Source: Rs1 sp036960485
GTDB lineage: Bacteria; Pseudomonadota; Gammaproteobacteria; Pseudomonadales; Balneatricaceae
Assembly (NCBI GenBank): GCA_036960485.1
Contig: JBALXS010000005.1
Span: 37,311-101,310, forward strand
Direction: 5' to 3'
Length of the DNA stretch: 64,000 nucleotides
The notes under the pieces are model-generated. The model was not told the DNA's origin. It saw only the letters and a program-made list of their open reading frames with translations, and did not search any database. A program made the position numbers and the translations under genes. Shown in pieces: positions 35,669 to 44,139 of the stretch (positions within the stretch are counted from its first letter, which is position 1; the number at the start of each line of letters is the position of its first letter).

Positions 35669-36031
35669 TTACTGTTCAATATATTCCCAAGTATCAGCAC
35701 CATCGAAATATCTAACGGTAACTGCGTCCAGCATATCTTTTGGCGCTAAACGAAAATTAATTGCCATTCTATCCTTATTGCCAATATCGGTAGGGGTGTA
35801 GTGCGTGATGCAGGCACAGTTTTTGCAATGGTGGAAAGTGATGGTTTTATCACCCCAGCAATATGAGCCTAAATCGTTATCATCGTAGGTAATTGTAACC
35901 ACTTTAGGGTCAAGGTGTGCCCACAAGGTGCCAAAGCGTAGGCAGGCAGAGCAATTACAACTGTTTACGGTTTCGATTTTAACAGCTGTTTTTATTTGAA
36001 CATTGCCGCAATGGCAGCTTGTTTCAAGCAT
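35669..36031 (-). CDS. GFA-fold (Mss4-like) zinc protein
   Basis: A 120-residue protein of the glutathione-dependent formaldehyde-activating (GFA) fold. Zinc ligands: CHCGNV at the N-terminus, CNCSACLRFG and later HHCKNCACITHY. I choose the ATG at 36031 (MLETSCHCG); an upstream opening at 36058 adds nine residues. GFA proteins are small carbon-sulfur-lyase-like proteins with mostly unknown substrates. It stands alone, 138 bases downstream of nothing on its strand but upstream of the binding-protein gene end. Confidence 0.82.
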   Translation of the reverse strand: MLETSCHCGNVQIKTAVKIETVNSCNCSACLRFGTLWAHLDPKVVTITYDDNDLGSYCWGDKTITFHHCKNCACITHYTPTDIGNKDRMAINFRLAPKDMLDAVTVRYFDGADTWEYIEQ

Positions 36032-36087
36032 CGTTTTGCCTATCCTTATAATATGCAAATACTGTGGTATTTGGGGTTTTATGTATG

Positions 36088-37101
36088 TTAATCAACGAAA
36101 GTGGCTGCTTTATTCATGCTTTCTGGCAGCGTCAAAGACCATTTATTTAATTGCGATTGGCTAAAAAGTAAGTGGCCATCTAGAGCTGTTCTTGGAAAGA
36201 TGTTGACTGGGGCGGTACCGTTGAAAATTTCTAAGACAATTTTAGCTGCCTCTTCGCCTTGATCTTCACCGTAGATGACATAACCACCAATAGCTTTGTC
36301 AGCCGCAACGGTAAATCCCCAAAAAGAGAAGAGCGGTAGAGGGGTTTGCTTAGAAGTCCATTGAATGACGATGTTCTCACTGACATGCTCAGATTCTTTG
36401 TTGACCAAGGTATGGTATAAACCCACAATAATAGCGTCGTAATGTTCAGTTTTAGCACTGAGAACCGCCTGCTGCCAGTTAGTATAATTAGCTATAAGCA
36501 TAACATTGATACTGATATCTAATCGCTTTAATAAACGCTGGGCATTTAAACTACGTTCGAGCACAGCTTTTGAGGATGGGCTGTTATCAAATAAAATAAG
36601 CACGTTTTTAAGCGGAGTTATTTTATTTAGTTCCACAATAGATCGGTTTAGTAATGGCCTCTCTAACACGCCTGTCGTATTGCGGTTTTTCTTTATATAA
36701 TAACGAGGGTTATCGTTAATGCCGAGGTAAACCACAGGAGTGTCTGTTTTTGCTAGCATAGGACCCATATATTTAAGCGCGTTGTCATCACCCAAAATAA
36801 CTAACTTAGGTTTGCTATCTAGATAAACTTGCCAGGCTTGCTGTGCCTTTTTTATATGCTGGGTTTGAGGTAATCGCTTAGTATCCATTGGAAAATATTT
36901 GAGACTATATTTATCACCTAGTATTTTGTTTAGCCCTCGCGTATAGCTTGCATCCCATGCATTTTGGGTGTGATAGCTTTCAATAACCAAAATATCGAGT
37001 TGTTTATCTGCTTTTTGTGCGTTAACAACAAAAGCAAGTAATAGGCTTATTAAGCCTATACCAAATTGGATTAGCCAAAGCGGTTGGGTTGGTTTATTCA
37101 A
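36088..37101 (-). CDS. Orphan ABC-type periplasmic binding protein (PF04392-like)
   Basis: A binding protein of the PF04392/ABC_sub_bind type: LDILVIESYHTQNAWDASYTRGL at the first lobe, KLVILGDDNALKYM and GGYVIYGEDQGEEAAKIVLEI near the end. I prefer the TTG start at 37101, which gives a proper signal peptide (WLIQFGIGLISLLLAFVVNAQ) with GAGAG upstream; the open frame extends to 37176 without a signal-like start. No permease or ATPase is adjacent. Such proteins also act as sensors for two-component systems. Ligand unknown. Confidence 0.75.
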   Translation of the reverse strand: MNKPTQPLWLIQFGIGLISLLLAFVVNAQKADKQLDILVIESYHTQNAWDASYTRGLNKILGDKYSLKYFPMDTKRLPQTQHIKKAQQAWQVYLDSKPKLVILGDDNALKYMGPMLAKTDTPVVYLGINDNPRYYIKKNRNTTGVLERPLLNRSIVELNKITPLKNVLILFDNSPSSKAVLERSLNAQRLLKRLDISINVMLIANYTNWQQAVLSAKTEHYDAIIVGLYHTLVNKESEHVSENIVIQWTSKQTPLPLFSFWGFTVAADKAIGGYVIYGEDQGEEAAKIVLEIFNGTAPVNIFPRTALDGHLLFSQSQLNKWSLTLPESMNKAATFVD

Positions 37102-37477
37102 TACGCTCTCTCGTAAAATCGAAGGAAAATTTAATAATAAACAGTCAGTCACTGAAAAAATTATATATCGTAGCAAGCTAAATAATCAGTATTTATTTTG
37201 GATATTTGATGGAGCTTGTAAAAGTATGTTTACTGACTGTTGAAAAATAAAAAGTGACTCACGGAGAGCTAAAAATAGTAACGAGTAGCCATGAAGGAAA
37301 CTCAAATAAGGCAAAATATGAGGTGAGAAAGTAGCAGCTGATATTGCAGATCAGGCTTGGTATTGATGCCCAATTCGATACTATCAATAATTCTCTACTT
37401 CAATGATTTAAATGTTTGTAGAACGAGCAAACGTCCCCAATGTGTTATTCTCGGGTAGGTTCGCTGTGGAACCTCAG
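37102..37477. other. Intergenic region
   Basis: No gene seen. A small 6-bp stem (AGGTTC/GAACCT at 37457-37474) lies at the 3' end of the amidohydrolase gene. The rest probably holds the promoter of the orphan binding protein. Confidence 0.35.
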
Positions 37478-38266
37478 TTACTTTACACAATAGAATTCGA
37501 TGGCATTTTGACTAAATACAGCCTTAGCAGCTGCTGACCCTAAAGCATCTATCACTAAAGTAAAGTCATCGTCACTATAAGGAGAGGGCGCGCGAGTAGA
37601 GGGTAAATCAGTGCCAAACATCAGTGCTTTTGGGTTGGCTGAATATAAGCTTTTGAGCGCTTCTTTAACTGCAAAATCCACCCTGCTAAACCCTGTTGCT
37701 TTAATACGCACGTCTTTTTCGGCTAATTTGGTTAGTAACTTGAACCCCGCTTTGCTTAATCCTAAATGATCAATGCTCACTGAAGGTAGCTTGATCAAGG
37801 TATTGTATAAGCTGGCAAGGACCGTTGAATCGACATACAATTCGACATGCCAACCTACAATGTCGTGTACACGCTGCGCCATTGTCGATAAATGGGTCAA
37901 TTGTGCAGAGCCACCGCGTTTTAAATTAAAACGCAAAGCACGCACTCCAGCTGCGTTTAGCTGCACAATTTCTTCATCAGTCACAGTGGCGGGCAGTTGT
38001 GTAACGCCTACAAAACCAGAGCCGAGTTTTGCCAGTGCATCCAGTAAATAGCTTTGATCAAAGCCTTGAAAGGAGCCTGAAACAATAGCGCCGCCGCAAA
38101 GGTTATAAGCGGCTGTTTTATGTAAATAATCTGTATAAGTAAAAGGCTCTGGCAGGTAGTCGTTATTTGCGATAAGTGGAAATTGTGGGTCGATTAAATG
38201 GAAATGGCTATCAAACATTGGCAATGTATTTAACAAGCTATTGCCTTTTATCGTATTACAACACAC
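37478..38266 (-). CDS. Amidohydrolase family 2 (TIM-barrel) hydrolase
   Basis: A metal-dependent hydrolase of the amidohydrolase-2 group (PDC lactonase-like): FDSHFHLIDPQFP at the N-terminus gives the HxH, SIDHLGL the later His and MFGTDLPS the terminal Asp. The start is uncertain among GTG 38266, an internal TTG and ATG 38218; 262 residues for the longest. It begins 43 bases after nosL on the same strand, so it may be read through from the nos operon, though it has no known role there. Confidence 0.8.
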   Translation of the reverse strand: MCCNTIKGNSLLNTLPMFDSHFHLIDPQFPLIANNDYLPEPFTYTDYLHKTAAYNLCGGAIVSGSFQGFDQSYLLDALAKLGSGFVGVTQLPATVTDEEIVQLNAAGVRALRFNLKRGGSAQLTHLSTMAQRVHDIVGWHVELYVDSTVLASLYNTLIKLPSVSIDHLGLSKAGFKLLTKLAEKDVRIKATGFSRVDFAVKEALKSLYSANPKALMFGTDLPSTRAPSPYSDDDFTLVIDALGSAAAKAVFSQNAIEFYCVK

Positions 38267-38309
38267 TATTTAAAGCCCCTAGTAGCAAACTCTTGTTACC
38301 TTAACAACC

Positions 38310-38828
38310 TCACCCTTTCTTATGAAGAGAGGGCGCTGTCATACCAACTAAGATGGCTAAATCAATTTCAGCAAAAGTGAATATTTTGCCGCCTTCTAGT
38401 GCTCTAAAAGCCTCTGCATCTGAGCGTTTAGCAAAACTGGCTAAAGTGGGGCCCATCGCACCTTTCTTGTTATGCCCGATGACATAAAAAGCTTCTTTAG
38501 CGTCAATATAGGTTTCTTCATCAGGATGATCCCATGGGGTGATAGCCATATCGTGCACAAAGACTTGTTGAATGTTGTGCTGGTTTTCAGGATCGACAAT
38601 AAAAGCGAACATATCGCGAGTTGAACAAAATTTGAGGTTCCCCTCAATGCCCTTTGAGTATAATTGGCCTTTGGGGCCAGGGAAATTGGTGATTATCATG
38701 CCACATAAATGGCATTCATCACTATTTTCAATCGCTACAGCACGTTGCACCATTGCTGTTTGTTCGTTGTCATTGCAAGCCATTAGCAAAGGTAGCAGTG
38801 CCACAGCAAAACATAGTTTCAATTTCAT
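38310..38828 (-). CDS. nosL: NosL copper chaperone lipoprotein
   Basis: NosL delivers Cu(I) for maturation of the catalytic site of nitrous oxide reductase. From ATG 38828 the product has 172 residues, with a lipoprotein signal (LLPLLMAC) and the copper motif ECHLCGMII; later histidine and methionine residues follow. Starting at 38846 would add six residues and abut the nosY stop. Last nos gene of the cluster. Confidence 0.93.
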   Translation of the reverse strand: MKLKLCFAVALLPLLMACNDNEQTAMVQRAVAIENSDECHLCGMIITNFPGPKGQLYSKGIEGNLKFCSTRDMFAFIVDPENQHNIQQVFVHDMAITPWDHPDEETYIDAKEAFYVIGHNKKGAMGPTLASFAKRSDAEAFRALEGGKIFTFAEIDLAILVGMTAPSLHKKG

Positions 38829-38847
38829 ACTGATTTTAAAAATCATT

Positions 38848-39675
38848 TTATAAACCTCTGCGATTAAAAATGTGTATTGCCAACCCCATCGGTACTAATA
38901 GCCAAACAACTAGCCCTAACATTAGGCTATATAAATTGAACTGTGTTTGTTGAGTAATCGCCATCAAACCGCTTAAGTTCTGCTCTGCAAAGTAGCTAAT
39001 ATTGACTAAACGAAAAATATCAGTGGGGTTTAGTAGCAGTAAATATGGAAACAACGTGGCATTAACATCCCCTTGAGTCGTCACGAGTACTGCCAATAGG
39101 CCTAAATCAAAAACTAAGACAAAGATGAACCACACTATTAATGCAATCCCTGCCGCTTTAGATTTTTCACTCACACTGGCACTAATAACATAAGCGATTG
39201 CAATAAATACCCAGCCTAATAAAACCGATGAGAGAATAAAAATAGCATAGGGCGCTAACAAATCTTGCCAGCTGATCTCCGCTGAAAAGAAGCCAATCAT
39301 GATGGCAGAGGAGCCAAAACCGATAGTAGTAGAAAATGCCATTACTGCACCTTGGCCTAGCATTTTACCTAACAATAGCTGCCAGCGAGTTAAAGGGTAA
39401 GTCATCAACAACAGTAAAGTACCGCTCTCATCTTCGCCGACAATACCGTCATACGCTAGCATCAGTGCAATTAAAGGAATGATGAATACCGCTAAGCTGG
39501 CCAAACTGACAATGGTTGTCGACAGAGAGGTGAAACCTACTTTGCCCGCAGCGGCTGCACCAAAATAGGCAATGCCCATGGCCAGCACGGCAAAGATGAT
39601 ACAAATAGAGAGTACCCAGCGATTGCGTAAACCATCGCGAAACTCTTTTTTGGCAACTGTTATTATCGCTTTCAT
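38848..39675 (-). CDS. nosY: NosY, ABC-type maturation permease
   Basis: Six-helix membrane protein of 275 residues, the permease of the NosFY exporter-like complex that drives NosZ copper-site assembly with NosD. It begins KKEFRDGLRNRWVL and has DESGTLLLLMTYPLTRWQ, a typical ABC-2 block. The start overlaps nosF by four bases (ATGA-type coupling). Confidence 0.95.
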   Translation of the reverse strand: MKAIITVAKKEFRDGLRNRWVLSICIIFAVLAMGIAYFGAAAAGKVGFTSLSTTIVSLASLAVFIIPLIALMLAYDGIVGEDESGTLLLLMTYPLTRWQLLLGKMLGQGAVMAFSTTIGFGSSAIMIGFFSAEISWQDLLAPYAIFILSSVLLGWVFIAIAYVISASVSEKSKAAGIALIVWFIFVLVFDLGLLAVLVTTQGDVNATLFPYLLLLNPTDIFRLVNISYFAEQNLSGLMAITQQTQFNLYSLMLGLVVWLLVPMGLAIHIFNRRGL

Positions 39676-40619
39676 AGTGCCGCCTCAGGTTTTCCAATTT
39701 GTGATAGATGTGTTGAAATAAAGTGACCGTATAAGTCTTCTAATGAAGGCAGGTGAATATCTAAATTCTGTAAATCTGCTAACTGTGAGAGCTGGCGAAT
39801 CGCTTGCATTCTATCGCTCATAGGCACTTGTAAACTCAAGCTACCATCACTGTGTTGCTGTAAATTTTGTTGCAGTTGCGGCATAGCTAGTTGTAACTGT
39901 GCGCGTAAGCTTTGCTCATCAATGCCTTGCAGTTGCATGGTGGCAGGTAAATGGGCTTGCTCTCTCAGTTCTTTAATACTGCCGGTTGCTAGCTGCTTAC
40001 CTTTGCCTAAAATAAGGGCGCGATCAATATATCTTTCAACGCCTGGCAATACATGAGAGCACAATACGATACTGCATCCCTCTTTTTTAAGCTGATCAAT
40101 AGATTGGTAAAACTCGCGCGTGGCAATGGGATCTAAACCCACGGTTGGCTCATCCAGCAAGAGTAGTTTTGGTTTGCCTAATAACGCTTGTGCTAGGCCT
40201 AAGCGTTGGCGCATCCCCTTTGAGTAAGTGTGTACTCGGCGTTTACAGGCATGGATTAAACCCACTTGTTCAAGCAGCGCTGTACATTGATTTTTGGGAA
40301 TGCCTTTTAATTGCGCGAAATACTCTAATACTTCTAAGCCACTTAACTGGTCATAAAAGCTAACATTTTCTTGTAAAAAACCTAACTTGGCACGGATGTA
40401 TTGTGCTTTAGCTAGTGTGGGGTTTTCACCGAATACAGTTACTTGACCGCTGCTTGCTTCGATTAAGCCCAGTATAAGTTTGATAACGGTGGTTTTACCA
40501 GCGCCATTGTGGCCAAATAAACCAAATACTTGGCCAGGTTGCAAACTCAAATCTAGTGCTTGCAGGGCGTGTACATTTTGATACTTTTTTTCAACTTGCT
40601 TTAATTCAACAATACTCAT
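39672..40619 (-). CDS. nosF: NosF, ABC-type maturation ATPase
   Basis: A 315-residue cytoplasmic ATPase of the nos maturation complex. Walker A GHNGAGKTT, signature YSKGMRQRLGLAQAL, Walker B LLLDEPTVGLDP and switch His in CSHVLPG are intact. The C-terminal extension (residues about 220-315) ends in EDLYGHFI, as in other NosF. Downstream of nosD after 131 bases in which no gene is seen. Confidence 0.95.
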   Translation of the reverse strand: MSIVELKQVEKKYQNVHALQALDLSLQPGQVFGLFGHNGAGKTTVIKLILGLIEASSGQVTVFGENPTLAKAQYIRAKLGFLQENVSFYDQLSGLEVLEYFAQLKGIPKNQCTALLEQVGLIHACKRRVHTYSKGMRQRLGLAQALLGKPKLLLLDEPTVGLDPIATREFYQSIDQLKKEGCSIVLCSHVLPGVERYIDRALILGKGKQLATGSIKELREQAHLPATMQLQGIDEQSLRAQLQLAMPQLQQNLQQHSDGSLSLQVPMSDRMQAIRQLSQLADLQNLDIHLPSLEDLYGHFISTHLSQIGKPEAAL

Positions 40620-40750
40620 GGCGATTCCTTGCTGCTGGGTTTGTTACTTAGTCAGTCACTTTCTAGGTAAGGTATTCAGCAGTTAATTACTCTTTGCGCT
40701 TATCTGTCATTTACTTAAGCTTGTGTTTTCGCTTCGCTCAAAGCCATTTT

Positions 40751-42145
40751 CTAAGGATTGCTCAGAGCTATCTTTTTCGCTTGGCTTAAGGCTGCTCGCG
40801 GGTTGATCAAAGGTTGGCTATCGATAACGCCGGAGCCTTTCAATACCGGAAATTGACGTTGTACCCAACGCAGCGTTTCTATTGCGGGGCTATTAAGTAA
40901 TAATTTTGCGCTTGGGAACTTCCAAAGTAAGCGATCGACACTATCATTAGGTTCGTATTTGATATCGCCTATGCCGTCTGCATTCATATCCCAGCCTAAG
41001 TAGTCACTCCAATAATTTCCCGACCAATCTTGCGCTCTTGTCGACACGTACTTAACTTGGGTTTTGTTATTGATAAAATTATTGCCACTGAGCTGATTAT
41101 TTTCAGATCCTGCTGTTAAATGAATACCGATATCGCTATTTTGGAAATTGTTATCAATGAATTCATTAAATAGTGAATTGTAGATAAACAGCGACTTACC
41201 TTCTAAACCTTTGCGGCGGCTCATGGTGCTGCTTAGTTTTTGCATATGCGGATTACGCTTATTTTGTATGCCGCTAATGTGGTTATTACGCAATGTAGAG
41301 TTAGTAATATAATTCATCAAAATGCCGTAGTTCGCATCGTTTTTTGAATGGTTGTTAAGCACAGTAAGGTACTTAGATTGCATTAGTGCATAGCCAGTGC
41401 GGGTATTTTCGGTGTAATTACCCTGCAATAAATTATTGTATGAATACATGTAATGTATGCCGTAGCGCAAATCGTGAATTTTATTATCTAGCAGGGCATT
41501 GTTGTTACTAGTATCTATATAAATGCCATCTCGGGTGTGCCAAATTTCATTGCCTTGTACTTTGGCGCCAGTGACATTAAATAAGTGAATACCATTGCCT
41601 CTATCGGTGGAGCGTATCGCAGTGTCACCTTGTACTGTATTGTTTAATATTTGCGCATCTTTAGTTGCATCAACCCAGATGCCAAACCCACCTCCTTGCA
41701 AGCTATTATTTTGTACAATAGCGCCAGTGGCTTTTTTTGCGATGTAAATTCCCGCGTCCTGATCGGTTAAATCATCCCCCCAGTTAATGATGCGCAGCTC
41801 TTCTACTATAGTGTTCTCTGCGAGTATCTGTAGAGCATGACCAGTGCCTTGCGCATCGATTATTACTTCTTTTTGGGCATTTTTTTCGGGACGTAAATGC
41901 AAGCTTTTTGATAATGTAAAATTGCCTTGGTAACGGCCTTTTTGCAAAATGATTTCATCACCTGCTTCGCTGGCATCTAATATTGCTTGCAGGTTGTCAG
42001 CGGGTGAAACTTGAATACTTGCTGCCTGTGTTAATGGACTGAACAGTAGTATTGTAAAAAAACTGGGCACAAGCATTGCTACAAAACTGATAGGCGAGCG
42101 CAATAAGCGTTTAAAGACATTGCCGTAAAGGTGAAAAACCTTCAT
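40751..42145 (-). CDS. nosD: NosD, periplasmic copper-site maturation protein
   Basis: A 464-residue right-handed beta-helix (parallel beta) protein with a signal peptide ending near LTQAAS. Repeating NNT/NNHI-type turns between residues about 100 and 370 form the helix; the ending WSGNYWSDYLGWDMNADGIGD is typical of NosD. Works with NosF and NosY in assembly of the NosZ copper centre. Separated from nosZ by 86 bases containing a terminator-like hairpin. Confidence 0.95.
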   Translation of the reverse strand: MKVFHLYGNVFKRLLRSPISFVAMLVPSFFTILLFSPLTQAASIQVSPADNLQAILDASEAGDEIILQKGRYQGNFTLSKSLHLRPEKNAQKEVIIDAQGTGHALQILAENTIVEELRIINWGDDLTDQDAGIYIAKKATGAIVQNNSLQGGGFGIWVDATKDAQILNNTVQGDTAIRSTDRGNGIHLFNVTGAKVQGNEIWHTRDGIYIDTSNNNALLDNKIHDLRYGIHYMYSYNNLLQGNYTENTRTGYALMQSKYLTVLNNHSKNDANYGILMNYITNSTLRNNHISGIQNKRNPHMQKLSSTMSRRKGLEGKSLFIYNSLFNEFIDNNFQNSDIGIHLTAGSENNQLSGNNFINNKTQVKYVSTRAQDWSGNYWSDYLGWDMNADGIGDIKYEPNDSVDRLLWKFPSAKLLLNSPAIETLRWVQRQFPVLKGSGVIDSQPLINPRAALSQAKKIALSNP

Positions 42146-42165
42146 AACTTACCTCTATTGAACAG

Positions 42166-42197
42166 AAAAAGGCGCCGCACATGAAATTCGCGGCGCC
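42166..42197 (-). terminator. Rho-independent-type terminator between nosZ and nosD
   Basis: On the minus strand GGCGCCGC and GCGGCGCC make a perfect 8-bp GC stem around an 11-base loop, followed directly by TTTTTC. It lies 35 bases after the nosZ stop. It should terminate part of the transcript inside the nos cluster, giving more nosRZ than nosDFYL message unless nosD has its own promoter. Confidence 0.8.
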
Positions 42198-42231
42198 AAC
42201 TACTTATTTCTATCTGAAATTGCCAGCAGTA

Positions 42232-44139
42232 TTAAGCGGGCTCAACCAGCATACGGCCACGCATTTCCATATGTAGTGCATGACAGAACCAGTTACAGTA
42301 ATACCATTGCACGCCTAACTTATCTGCTTTGAAAGTAACAGAAGCGGTTTGCTGTGGGCTGATTTCCATCTGCACACCATGATTAACCATACAGAAGCCG
42401 TGCGTTACATCTTCAATTTGATCTAAGTTAGTAATAACAACCGTCACTTCATCGCCTAATTTAACGTTGAATTCACTGATGCCATAAACAGGTGCAATAG
42501 ATGTCATGTAAACACGTACTTTGTTGCCGTCGCGGATTATTTTGTTGTCAGTATGCACTGCAACGCCATCAGCTTTTGCCATCGCAATGGTGGCCGCAAA
42601 GGTCGGGTCTTTACGATCGTATATTTTGCGTGTTTTGATTTTAGAGCGATGTACCATCATGCAATCATGAGGTTCGGCATATGCTGGGCCATCGTGAATC
42701 AACTTCATTTGATCACCTGAAATATCAATCAACTGATCGTTTTCAGGGTGTAATGGGCCGCACTGTAAGAATCTATCTTTAGAGAATTTCTGCAAAGAGA
42801 CTAAGTATTTACCGTCTGCATCACGAGTTTCGCCCATAGTTGTATGGTTGTGACCTGGTTGGTAGTGAACATCCAATTTCTGCAAGATGTAATCTACTTC
42901 TTTGCCTTGATAAGCTTGGATGGCCTTTTCGATATTCCATTTGCATACTTGGCTATCAATAAACAGCGTAGTAAAGGCATTACCTTTGCCGTCAAAAGCG
43001 GTATGTAGTGGGCCTAATCCTAGCTCAACTTCAGCAACTACTGTCTCTCTCGGCTTGATTTTGTCAGCAAATAGCTCATCAAATTTAGCAATTTCAAACA
43101 CTGTAACGGTTGGCGATAACTTGCCATTAGCCACTGCATATTTACCACCTGGTGCAGTGTTAATGCCATGCGGGTTTTTAGGTACTGGGATATAGCGCGT
43201 TAACTTAGAGCCTTTACGACCATTAAGCACTGGCACATCAGAACCTGGTAGTTTAATAAAGTCACCCGCCTTAACTGCAGCTTCTATTAAAGGAATATTA
43301 AACACCACTAAGTGATCGCGCTCTGAGCGCATAGTACCAGCAAGGTCAACCGCGCCTTCTGAATTATAGGCAGTAGAGAATGCGTACTTACCTGTATAAT
43401 CAGCATCGGTGTTATCTAAGTTACCATCGACAATAACCTGCCAAGCAACATCCATAGATTCTGCATCAATAGCATTAAACATAGTGTAGTAGCCCGCCAC
43501 ATCATCCATGTTTAAACCGTTATTTGGATGGGGGATACGAAACTCTGCGTTAGCAAAAACGTACTTAGTGTAAGGTGCTTTTTGTACTCTTAAACCATGA
43601 ATAGCTTGGCAATTTGGTACGGTGGTAATTTTATCGGTTTTCATGATATCGCAACGAATACGCGCGACACGCGAATTAGCTTTATCATTGATAAAAACAT
43701 ATTTTCCATCGTAATGACCGTCTTGCATCGACATGTGCGGATGGTGACAATCGCCATTTAAATAGGCATTTTCGCCTAGTATTGCTTTACTTTCATTGGT
43801 GATGCCCCAGCCTGTTGCACTGTCGACATTAAATACTGGGATACGTGAAAGCTCGCGCATTGAAGGTAAGCCAAGAATACGTACTTCACCTGAGTGGCCG
43901 CCACTCCAAAAACCATAGTATTCATCTAACTCGCCAGGACCTACAGCAGCTGCAGAACTTGAAGCTTGAGCGACACTTGGTGTTAACGCGCCGCCTAAAG
44001 TTGCTCCCATAGTGGTTGCAGCGCCAACTAAGGCAGCTGATCCCCCTAAGAATAAGCGACGGCTTACTTTGACATGCTCACTCGCGTGTTGATCTTGTGT
44101 ATCAATTTTCGGTAAATCTTTATCATTAGGGTCAATCAT
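42232..44139 (-). CDS. nosZ: Nitrous oxide reductase NosZ, clade I type
   Basis: Periplasmic multicopper enzyme reducing N2O to N2; 635 residues. A Tat signal (VSRRLFLGG followed by an Ala/Gly-rich segment) marks clade I. The CuA domain at the C-terminus is intact: CNWFCHALHMEM gives Cys615, Cys619, His623 and Met626. His-rich positions in the beta propeller supply the CuZ ligands. The start overlaps the nosR stop by four bases. Confidence 0.97.
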   Translation of the reverse strand: MIDPNDKDLPKIDTQDQHASEHVKVSRRLFLGGSAALVGAATTMGATLGGALTPSVAQASSSAAAVGPGELDEYYGFWSGGHSGEVRILGLPSMRELSRIPVFNVDSATGWGITNESKAILGENAYLNGDCHHPHMSMQDGHYDGKYVFINDKANSRVARIRCDIMKTDKITTVPNCQAIHGLRVQKAPYTKYVFANAEFRIPHPNNGLNMDDVAGYYTMFNAIDAESMDVAWQVIVDGNLDNTDADYTGKYAFSTAYNSEGAVDLAGTMRSERDHLVVFNIPLIEAAVKAGDFIKLPGSDVPVLNGRKGSKLTRYIPVPKNPHGINTAPGGKYAVANGKLSPTVTVFEIAKFDELFADKIKPRETVVAEVELGLGPLHTAFDGKGNAFTTLFIDSQVCKWNIEKAIQAYQGKEVDYILQKLDVHYQPGHNHTTMGETRDADGKYLVSLQKFSKDRFLQCGPLHPENDQLIDISGDQMKLIHDGPAYAEPHDCMMVHRSKIKTRKIYDRKDPTFAATIAMAKADGVAVHTDNKIIRDGNKVRVYMTSIAPVYGISEFNVKLGDEVTVVITNLDQIEDVTHGFCMVNHGVQMEISPQQTASVTFKADKLGVQWYYCNWFCHALHMEMRGRMLVEPA

